Positions 46,506-58,500 of a DNA stretch of 64,000 nucleotides are shown here, in pieces (the first letter of the stretch is position 1; each line of letters starts with the position of its first letter). The position numbers and the translations under genes were made by a program. The DNA comes from Serripes groenlandicus (taxonomy: Eukaryota; Mollusca; Bivalvia; Cardiida; Cardiidae). The stretch is from contig JASEVX010000011.1 in NCBI GenBank assembly GCA_031761405.1, positions 41,954,411-42,018,410 on the forward strand, written 5' to 3'. Below the pieces are notes generated by a model, which saw nothing but the letters and a program-made list of their open reading frames with translations, ran no database searches and had not been told where the DNA came from.

Positions 46506-49500
46506 CTGGAAACACATGAAATAAATAGTTGGATCCATCCACAAGCGTCTGAATTTCTAATACAGAAAAAGATAGGGAAAAAACACACAATACCTCGTTA
46601 AAATACTCAAACAATCTCTCTATATTGTCCATACGCTTTGATAAAAATAGGGAAAAACACACAATACCTCGTTAAAATACTCAAAAACACACAATACCTC
46701 GTTAAAATACTCAAAAACACACAATACCTCGTTAAAATACTCGAAAACACACAATACCTCGTTAAAATACTAAAAAACACACAATACCTCGTTAAAATAC
46801 TCAAAAACACACAATACCTCGTTAAAATACTAAAAAACACACAATACCTCGTTAAAATACTCAAAAACACAAAATACCTCGTTTAAATACTCAAAAATTC
46901 TCTCTATATTGTCCATACGCTATGATTAAAATAAGGAAAAACACACAATACCTCATTTAATACTCAAAAACACAAAATACCTCGTTAAAATACTAAAAAA
47001 GATCTCTCTATATTGTCCATACGCTTTGATAAATATAGGGAAAAACACACAATACATTTTTTCACAGAGTGGTTTGAATCTACACTGTGAGCATTACATT
47101 TTTTCAAAGAGTGGTTTGAATCTACACTGTTTGTATTACATATTTCACAGAGAGGTCTGAATATACACTGTAAGTATGACATTGTTCATAGAGTGGTTTG
47201 AATCTACACTGTAAGTATTACATTTGTCACAGAGTGGTTTGAATCTACACTGTAAGTATTACATTTTTCACAGAGTGGTTTGAATCTACACTGTAAGTAT
47301 TACATTTTTCACAGAGTGGTTTGAATCTACACTGTTAGCATTGCATTTTCACAGAGAGATCTGAATATACACTGTAAGTATGACATTGTTCACATAGTGG
47401 TTTGAATCTACACAGTAAGTATTACATTTTCACAGAGTGGTTTGAATCTACAATGTAAGTATTACATTTTTCACAGAGTGGTTTGAATCTACACTGTTAG
47501 CATTACATTTTCACAGAAAGGTATGAATATACACTGTAAGTATGACATTTTTCATAGAGTGGTTTGAATCTACACTGTAAGTATTACATTTTTCACAGAG
47601 TGGTTTGAATCTACACTGTTAGCATTACATTTTCACAGATTGGTTTGAATCTACACCGTATTTTTTACAGGTTCTTGATATCTAGGGAACGATAGACAAT
47701 AATAGGATTCAAACATAGAACATATATAATCTCCCTTTGATGACAACTGGCCAATATTAACTATTTTCTCTCCTGTTATGTTTTAGTAATCAAAGTACTG
47801 AAAGTACTGGTAACGAATTATTTTGAACATGTATTGTAAAATCTAATTTATGAATGCAATTGATCATGCTATTGCACAATTTAGTCTATTTTATTATTAT
47901 TAATATTTTTGTCCAGAGATTTTTTTTATCAGTTGACAGTTTTAGTAAATGTAGCATTTCAACGGCGATGCGAGCGTTTAACATGCACACTAACTCTTTC
48001 ACTGAGCTCTGCGTAAAGTCTGTCAAAACACCCATGGCATATTTGTGAGATTTACATTGTTAGTTCGATTTGTTTTCGTCACCAGGGGCGGATCCAGGAT
48101 TTCGGCTTATATTATAACTATGTTTCATGTGAGTGAATTAATTATTATAAATCTATAATGTTTAACAAATCGCATAAAATAAGAATTAAAAAAAAAAAAA
48201 GAACAGTTCCTATTGGGACTCGAACTCGCGTCCATAGGTAGTCCATGATTAGTAGTTCTACACGCTCTCCATTACACCACGGTACTTTGATACAACGTTA
48301 GAGCGTTACTTTCGTATATATATATATAGCTAACTATATATATAGCTAACTGAATGCGCGCGTATGTAAACCATGATCTATAATTAGAAAGCCCCTTTGA
48401 TCATCGTTATCATGTTGGAAAAAGGAGAAACAACGGCGATGCGAGCGTTTAAAATGCACACTGACTATTTCACTGAGCTCTGCGTGGTGGCATATTTGTG
48501 AGATTAACATTGTTCTATACAGCGTGGGGTCGACTTCTAGTGAATGGGCATACGACTAAAATTCATACTCGTGCCTTATACGTACCTGCCGACAAATGAA
48601 ATATATATGCGCGTACTGTTAATTTGATATTTTCTAGAAAATTGATTATCTATGATGATTCGATAGTATAATTATGACTTCACTGTATTGAAATAACACG
48701 TAGAAGTCATTTTAATATCGAAAAAATACTAGGACTATTTAGGTGCAGCGAATGTGTATTCTAAGCGGAAGTGTAGTTTAACCGTGACTTCCGCAAACAA
48801 ATACGATCGCGTTAACTGTATTATTTTTTGAGAAAAAATAATTAGTTAAAAATCTCATTGTGTGGATCAAGGTCTTTCAATTTGAAAGACCCTGTGTGGA
48901 TAGATAAGTTGATAAGTTTATTCATTCAAATTCCTTTAGGCTTCCAGCCCATGAGGATACATGTTATATACACTGCTGACTGACAGTAACACAACAGAGA
49001 AAATAAACATACATACATATTTACAAAGTTCCTGGTGGCGAAATATAAGTAATGTTTTCATAAGTTTGCCTTTAACCGCCGTCAAAATGTTCGCTTGGAA
49101 ATATTTGAAAAATGAAAACAAAATAGACAGTTACAACAATAACAATGTGACAAAAAGAGAAACCGCCTATTTGGACCAGTTCTCCTCTTTTCACAATGTC
49201 CCTATATTAGCAACGATTGATTTGTCTCAATATGTCTAACACTAACTACAATAGTCCCAAACATGTATATGTACCATTAACACCCAAGCGGAGAAGAGAG
49301 CAACCATAAAAAACAAAACATATATGTTTGCATACAAGTGTGCGCATTTACTTGTATAATTGGTACGAATCGGCACTTTGAAAATCGTGAAAACATTTAT
49401 ATATATATGAGCCTTCAGAAAAACGTAGGAAGCTATCCCTGACACGCTTTCTACCTTTTCCGTAATCTCTCTTAATTATTATCCTAATTTAAACACTTTC

Positions 49501-52500
49501 TTGTTATGTTTAACCAGTAGTCAAATCTCCAATTGTGTGGATAGACAGCCGTACGAAACATGGGAAATCATATACGACTCTGAAACGCTTATTACAGTGT
49601 TTTTTTCCTAATGAATCTAACATATTTACCTTTCCTGTACATTGTAAACCCGTCTTGAAAAATGGTTTCTCTGACCTCAGTGGTCAATAAGCTATCTTTC
49701 GCCTTCGTCATTTGATCGAATTGGCACTGCTGAGTAATTGCTTCAAACAAATTGTTTTTGTTATCTATTCCCAAAAAGTTACCAATTCGTTTGACTTCAT
49801 CTAGTGTATTCTATAATATGAAAAACATGTGTGAATATCTTTGATACTGGATAGACAATTGGTGGTGTATAATAAAAATAATCGCTACGTTCACATATTA
49901 GTAAAACTACGAATCTAGCATTTAGCGCTTCTTCAGGTCTGCCTTCAAATTTACAGATTATTAAAGCAAGATTTGAGTTCTGAAATCTGTGTTAACAGTG
50001 TGTTAATCGGTTTCAGACAAATTCACACAAATAATATATAGAGGATATTTGTTTATTTTGAGTGAATATCGAGAAGTGATACAATTTGAAATATATTCCA
50101 TATCCACTTAAAACAAACACATTTTCTTTTTATTTTATGATAATTGATGATGACATAATGGAACTATTTGGTGTCTTCGTACCTGTTCACACGCGGAACT
50201 ATCTGTGTGAATGAATGTGTTTACTACACAATGTCAGACAATGACAATAAGTCCGATTTGTTAAATTTACGGAATACGGAATTATACATGGGTATAGATA
50301 AGATAAGGTTTTTATCACATGACAATGCTTGTATCCGATCTAATAATATACCCATTACGTATTTCTTTGTGTAGTATAACATGATCGGAAACTTGGAAAA
50401 TGACGTCATACCCATATCACTCACAGTGTGGATGATATGGATTATATTTCACTGACAGAACGTTTAGCATTAAATAAATATTTACATTCACACACGTATA
50501 AACGGATAATATACCATTTGGGCTCTGGTTTATTCGATCCATGTAGGACATTAGGAAACAATTAAATGTCGATCTGTACGAGTATATACGATGAGATTTA
50601 CATGTGTAGTTGTATAAGTAAACTTAAGATAAGGGGCGTTTTGCATGTTTTAAAATCATTATTTGACCATCTACCCTATGTTGCACATGCCTAAAGGTTG
50701 GTTTCCGCAATGCGCCTCTCTAATTATGATATAGTGAAACAGTGTCATTTCCACTTTGTAATATCACCGTTTCAAACAATGAGTTTATCGGGATGAATTA
50801 TTTCTCAATAGTCCACTGAAAGTATATAATTATCATTTTGAAGTGGTTACGCACGTGCAGACTTAACCAATCAAGTATGTATGTAAAGTATTTAAATAGG
50901 CCACCAGCCCATAAAACAGCATACACACAATTTAATATGTGTATACCTGTACATGTACCATGGTCTGAAGGGCAACAACACAACCTAATGTATGTATAAC
51001 AGGGGCGTAGCTCCCTTTAGGCACTGCCTACACATTTTTTCTCAAAATGCCCCAAAATGCAGCTGCGGCGATAGACATCTGCGTAATGTATCGACCAGAT
51101 CAGCCTGTGCTGTCCGCGCAGACTGATCCGGCCGACACATTTCGCCTTAGGGGGATAGATGTATAGAGTAGTTATTCCTGAAACAGAAAATCCACAGGAG
51201 GCGAAACGTGTCTATCCGGGTAGGCCTGTGTGGCATGCTTAGGCTGATCCGGGTCGATACTTTACGCAGAGACCACAATGTTGATTTTCTCACGAGACGG
51301 CCTACACATTGATTATTGCAAAGCTACGCCCCTGTATAAACAAACATTACGGTTATGCTGTAATGGTATTAGTGTTTGTGTATGTGTGCCGGTGTGCGAT
51401 TGTAGTACATCTGTTTAAGAGTTATATATGAGCAGTCCCTAGAGAAAACAAACAGTGTGCGTAAAGTATCGACCCGTATCAGCCTAAGCATACCGCGCAG
51501 GCTAACCCCTGACAGACACTTTTCGCGTCTTGTGGATTTTCTGTTTCAGGAATCATTACTCTATACCTTTATCCCCCTGAGACGGAATGTGTCGGCCCGA
51601 ATTAGCCTACGTGGACTGCGCAGGCTGATCTGAGTCGATTTATTACGCATAATACTGGTTTTCTCGTGGAACGGCTCATATGGTTATGATAACAACATGT
51701 ACATTATTGAAGATGAGTTTCACTTCTTTTACGAATGTCCTACATATGACGAGTTAAGAGACATTTATTTTAACGTATCCTGGATAAACAACAAGACTCG
51801 TGACAAATGTTATGCAATATTAAATACAAATATCCAGTCTAATTTATACAATACTGCAAAATTCATTCAGAGCGCATTCAAACTAAGAAGTGAGACTCTT
51901 TCAATATCTTAATTATTTTTCAGCTTCAAATGCCAGTGTTATAATATATTTCATCACTCCCTGTTGCATATACTTATAAATTATGTTGTATAATGGGCCG
52001 GTGGCCTAAATTGCGAAATAAATATCTTGCATCTTGTATCTTGATAATAGAGAGGCATACAATTATCGTTGTAGCAGGTTCTGCGTGTACATACGTAACA
52101 ATAACTATTATGATATTGCAATATGAAAATTAACTGGTTACCTGTTTTAAGTCCTCGTAATAGACGACGTGAATATTCAGGTCTTTATTATTCTGTAATA
52201 CATTATACCATTCCCTCATGTACTCGAACCAGCTACCATATTCCACTTTGTGAAAATAAAAAATACCTTCGCCTAGCACAATTCTTTCCCATATACAGAT
52301 TATATCTGACGCCTATAAAGCAGACGCATTCGAAACATTTATAATGAGCAATTTCTCATTTTGCAACAATGTGCTCAACTCTGTTAGAAAAGTCACTTTT
52401 CATTTATAGAGAGTTTTCGTGTTTCGTCTAGATATATAGGAAAGGTCGTCCGCTGCAGATTTGCTGTATGTTTGAAAGGGTTTAGAGAATCAGATGTGTA

Positions 52501-55500
52501 GTTCGTTAATGAAATCAGGTACACAGCTAAGCAATCTCATTCAAACCCGACGTGTGTATATTGGATCTGACGACATCGCATAAAAGGTCGTCTGGAATAG
52601 ACCCTAAATATTCAGCATCTGATGCTCGTTTTCTGTCCAATGCAATCACACGAAACATCAAGAGCTCGTTTCTACTATCATGCTGGTTACTTAACAATCG
52701 GAATACTCGGCCATCACCGCTTCAATATCTCTAACGCTTTTGTAACGCAAAGGTCAATCTGAGACGTCCTATAATAGTCAGTTATCATATCTTTACTTTA
52801 CTTTACTTTACTTTACTTCATTTCCCAAAACGCCTTAAACGCTTGCTGTGTTTCTAGCCGAATATTATATAACAGTCATACATATACAATTGATAGCCCT
52901 TTCCCTCATATAGACGCTTTGTGACGCCTCTGCAGCTGACGGCATTTTGAAAACATGGCGACAAAAGAAGAGATTGCTCAAAACGAGCATTATTTTCTTT
53001 TGTCACCATGTTTTCAACTCTATTCAATTATTGTACTTTCATTTTCAGAGATTTTCCATATTTTCTTCTAGATGTTTTTAAAGTCGTCTGCCGCAGAAAT
53101 GTTGATAAATATCAATATAAGACCGTTTTCTAGTGCAGCGAAGCTTAGGTCTGATTTTAATGAAATTGTTCCTGATCTAACAAGCCTGAAGTCTGGATGA
53201 TTAACTAAATCAGCGATACCATTGTCCTAGATGTACGTTTCAGAGAATAATTATACAGATCAGAGAAAATGACTGAGTCAAAACTGACCCCTGAATCTTG
53301 GCCTTTAAGAAAACGAGAGCGTTCCACGGAACACATATGTGCCGTCCCGCGAGAAAACCAACATTATTGCCTCTGCGTTATGTATCGACCCAGATCAGCC
53401 TGCGCAGTCCGTGCAGACTCAACAGGGTCGACACATTCCGTCTAAGAGGGATAGAGGTATAGATTAATGATTCCGGAAACCGAAAATCCATAGCAGGCGA
53501 TAGGTGTCTGCCCGGGTCAGCCTGCGCTGCATGCTTAGGCTGATCCGGATCGATTTTTCTGTAGCACCCTGGCCAGCTACATCAAATTGTCCATGAGGAA
53601 AACACAGTTAAATTAACGAAATCGTATAGTGATACTTTTCGTAAGTTTTATTGTGAAGATATAATTCGAAGGTTAACCCTAGAGAGAGTCACATGACTCT
53701 CTCCAGACTCCATGCCGTATATAGTTATACCCTCAAAATGGATCTAATATCTCACGTGTATACCTCTACCCTCATTGTGCTATACTTGACGCAGAGTGCA
53801 CAATGTTGGTTTTCGCGCGGGGCGGCTCGTATGTCGCTTGCGAAAAAAGGATAATAAGTGAGACAAGCATACTGCGACGATGGTTCTCTCTTGTCTCTAC
53901 TCTCACGACACCGCACGAATAATGAAACAAGCTATCGAGTTGTCGCGAGAACAGCGTCAAATTCACTTGAATATTTCTTCTCCTCGTGTAAAAATACGGG
54001 AAACGGAAGTTGTAATGGCTATGTGAAGTGCTCTCTGATTGGTCGATATTTGGTCGTGTCCGGATATTAGCTAATCAGCGATCAGGTAATAGGAAACTAT
54101 TTCTTTTTGTGTCGATATATTTAGTTTTGACGTGTCTGTGTTTCCGCGAAAATGGTACCCCTTACGGCAACTCAAATATTAAGAAAACGAAGAGACGGAT
54201 CAAAAATCGCCCGTTTTCATAGCAACGGTGGTTTCTATGGCGACCATATTACAAAAGGAACAACTAGAGCCTAGACCATTCATCCCTACCAAGTTTGGTC
54301 GAAATCCGTTGAATAGTTTTGGCGCTACGCTTGCCACAAACAAACAAACAAACGGACAGAAACGAAGACCGACTTTAAGGGTCTCTGGAAGAGAAAATCG
54401 GATGGATAAAAAGTCTGAAAAGGGGAAACAGTTTAAAATTAAGCAGACCATAGTCATGTCCCTTGTATTGTCCGAATTTCCTGATCACAACGTATAAGTT
54501 GTGCAACTTTGAAGTAAATCTTTCAGACAGAAACTTGAAACACAGTTATGACCAATTAATGCAAGCATGACGGACAGATGGCGGAGAAGTTATCCCTAAA
54601 TGACTCTCAGACAGGCCACACGAAATAAATTTTTGAATGAACTGTGATTATGGTTGCAGTAACCGTATATTGCGACAATATTCTACATGTGTATGATAAA
54701 GTTAAACTGTTGATTTATTGTATATGATTTCTGAGCCTCGCGAATCAAATGTGTAGCTGTAATGAAAATACACTTACATTTGCCATCCATGAAGAGCTCA
54801 AAGAAATGTTCCCATTTTCCATCATATTTATATGCTTTTAAGCCAACAGTGTGATTATAATGGGATACAATGACGTCTTTTGGATTTCTCAGAACGAACA
54901 CAGTTTTGCACTTTAGTTTGATAAGGTCCGTCGGCATGTCCTTGAAAAACATGTGGGTATTCAACACCCTCGGGCAAGCCAATTCTTGGAAATTCTCGGA
55001 GGGTGTTGCCTGGAAATTAAAGCAAAATCATAAAAACAACTTTCCAGGGGAAACAACCTGAAGGTTTTTATGACAACTATGGATGTTCTGCTTGCAAACC
55101 CTTGTAATCCGACCCAAATGGAACCGTTTTGTCAGAGGCTTCCTGGCAGCTTTTTGGAAAATTGATTGATTGTTTGGTCCTTTGCGCCGTTTTCAACAAT
55201 CTTTAGTTATACCACATCGTTTCCTGGGTAAGTGACCAGTACTACTGGTCCATCTATCCTGACACCAGCCAGTCAGTCGTAATGCTTAGCCCGCAACCCT
55301 GAACGCCAAGGAGGGCAGCCATTACTAATTACTACCATTTTTAAAGTCTTTAGTATGACCCGGCCGGGGATCGAACCCGTGACCTCCCGTGGACGCTCTA
55401 CCATTACGACACCGAGGCTGTGCTTGGACAAATTGGCGAATATTGCAGAGCCGGATAACTGCAATGAAGCGTAGGCTGACTCATCACTAGTTGGGTTTGC

Positions 55501-58500
55501 TTTGAGGTTGATGTTCGTAGAGCACAACTCACCTGCTGGTCAATGAACTGAACTGCGAGGTCATGTTTTAACTGTTGTGATGATATAATTTTTGCAGATG
55601 TCGCTGATTGAGAACATATGTGAATCATTTTGATTTTTTTATTATGGAAAAAGTATCTACGGTTTGTGTATGAATTATAACGTGCCCAAGTCTGTAGCAG
55701 AGAACAATGGTCGATGGTAAAACTTAATAGATCAACGGTAACACTTTATAGATCAATGGTAACACTTAATATATCAATGGTAACACTTAATAGATCAATG
55801 GTAACACTTAATAGATCAACGGTAAAACTCTAATAGATCAATGGTAACACTTAATAGATCAATGGTAACACTTAATAGATCAATGGTAACACTTAATAGA
55901 TCAACGGTAACACTTAATAGATCAACGGTAACACTTAATAGATCAATGGTAACACTTAATAGATCAACGGTAACACTTAATAGATCAATGGTAACACTTA
56001 ATAGATCAATGGTAACACTTAATAGATCAATGGTAACACTATTAAGATCAATGGTAACACTTAATAGATCAATGGTAACACTTAATAGATCAATGGTAAC
56101 ACTATTAAGATCAATGCTAACACTTAATAGATCAACGGTAACACTTTATAGGTCAAAGGTAACAGTTAATATATTTTTTTTTAAATGATTTGTTTGTGAG
56201 CAAAGTCCAACTTGACATATATTCTTTGGTTTTAATTCCGTGTACCGAAACATTATTTAAATCCACCAACCTTTGCATGCGTTATCATCCGGACACGGTA
56301 CAAACCGACAGCTAATTCCTAAATACACCCCTTTTGTATACGAAGTCTCATCCGATTATTCCATTCTCTTGAATGGTCGCAAAAAGCTGCACTTACACAG
56401 TGTTCACTTAACCGATAAAAGAATCGATAAGACCATTCCTAAATACACCCCTTTTGTATAAGGAGTCTCATCGGATAATTCATTGCTCTTGAATGGTCGC
56501 AAAAGGCTGCTCTTACACAGTGTACACTTAACCGATAAAAGAATCGATAAGATCATTCCTAAATACACCCCTTTTGTATACGGAGTCTCATCGGATAATT
56601 CATTGCTCTTGAATGGTCGCAAAAGGCTGCTCTTACACAGTGTACACTTAAGCGACAGACGAATCGATAAGATCATGCCTAAATACACCCCTTTTGTATA
56701 CGGTAACACATTCGATTATTCATTGCTCTTGGCTGATCGCTAACAGCTCCTCTTACACAGTGTACACTTAAGCGACAGACGAATCGATAAGCATATTCCT
56801 AAATACACCCCTTTTGTATAAGGAGTCTCATCGGATAATTCATTGCTCTTGAATGCTGCAATAGGCTGCACTTACACAGTGTACACTTAACCGATAAAAG
56901 CATCGATAAGATCATTCCTAAATACACCCCTTTTGTATATGGAGTATCATCTGAGTATTCATTGATCTTGAATGATCGCTAAGGGAGCAATACACAGTTG
57001 ATTGATTCAATTTCCTGGGGACACCCCAAATGTTATTCTCTCAAAGTTTCTCATAATATCCATTCTGGTATTATTAAAAGGATTTTCCTGTATCAAGGAG
57101 TGCCAGAATAATAAGAAATGACTGGAAATCACACTGTCAGTCAATATTATGGAAAGAATTGGCCACAACAGTGGTCTGAAACAGAGTGAAAAATGTAGAC
57201 AAAAAGAGCAATTTTACCCTTTACTCCAAATATCACCCAACAATAACGCAGGGGGTTGGTGCTAAATTGTAGAGGTTCTAAGACTCTCAAAACAATAGGC
57301 AGAAGGGGAAGTGGGTTCAACCGAAAAATTCAAACCCATGCTGAGAGCTTACTTTTCACCTTTATAAACATTAAAATCAGCCATTTACCCAAAAATGTAC
57401 CCAAAACTTACTATTTATCATTATTTCTATTTTTGACCCTGGCCAATATGCGAATATCCCGAAAGCAAGTGTTATATGCCACCAAAGCTGCTCTTACACA
57501 GTGTACACTCTAAATTTTATGAAAAAGCTGTAGCTAAATGCGTTGAAATTCCTACCTCAAGCATATTCCTGATTTTGGATTTTGGAATTATTTCAGCTTT
57601 GCCATTGCATAACATCGATATGATTTCCCATACCCAGTGCGTCCCTGCAAAATAATCAAAGCGAGATTTCTTAGCCAAAATAAAACTGCCCATTTAAGCT
57701 CGCCTATGCATAAAGTACATCCTCGACCTTCAACACAGTGTGGATCCGTAACAAGCTGAGCTTCCGCGAAGTGATACCAAGGTCTTTAATTTAAGAACAA
57801 ACTTATAATAAGCATTTGGTGAATTGATAATGTTATTTTATGCCTTTCCTACTTATAGACGCTTTCTGATTCAATTCACCTGCAGTATCTAATAATTGAA
57901 CTCTCATTTTTTTTGAGAATATTAAACTGTTTGCGAATATGCTTTCAAAGTCGTCTGCTGCATATTTGTTGTATGAGGGAAGAGTTCAGACTGAACAGAT
58001 ATATCGTGGAACATTCTAACTTCGGGATTATCCTAAGTTCATGGCGTCATTATTCTCATCTTTGTCTCGGATGACTTTCTTTTGGCAGTCAACCACAGGG
58101 ACTTGCTCCTCTAAAAACAGATATTACCCTATATATGCATATATAGGGGAATATCTATTTTAGAGGAGCAAGTCCCTATGCTCGTATCAAAGGTCCCGGG
58201 TTCGAGTCCCGTGATGAGCGGGTTCTGCCTTTGGTGTTCTTCCACGCAAACGGCGCGAGTACTGGTTATGTCTCCAGGAAGCAGACATCGAGCGTGATTA
58301 ATATGAGCTTAAAGCTTGTTGTTTCGCAATCGATGTAGAATAAATAAGTTTAAACTAAAACTAAACTAAACTGTTGAAAGAGACGGTATCGTCTCGGAAT
58401 GTGCAACTCTAAGTGATGCAGAGATGAAACTGGTGTAGGGAAATAAGAAACTGTTCATTCTGAGCAATGTGATTTCCGTTTTTGCCACACTGTTTTCAAA

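Noticed and set aside
46607..46886. Open frames on both strands (SILTRYCV and LVKILKNTQY repeats)
   Set aside because: A 30-bp satellite in sulfotransferase intron 5; frames on both strands are by-products of unit length.
55273..55527. 84-codon minus-strand frame
   Set aside because: Mostly read through a type-2 SINE.
55841..56188. 115-codon MVTLNRS repeat frame
   Set aside because: A 21-bp satellite in an intron, open only because the unit is a multiple of three without a stop.
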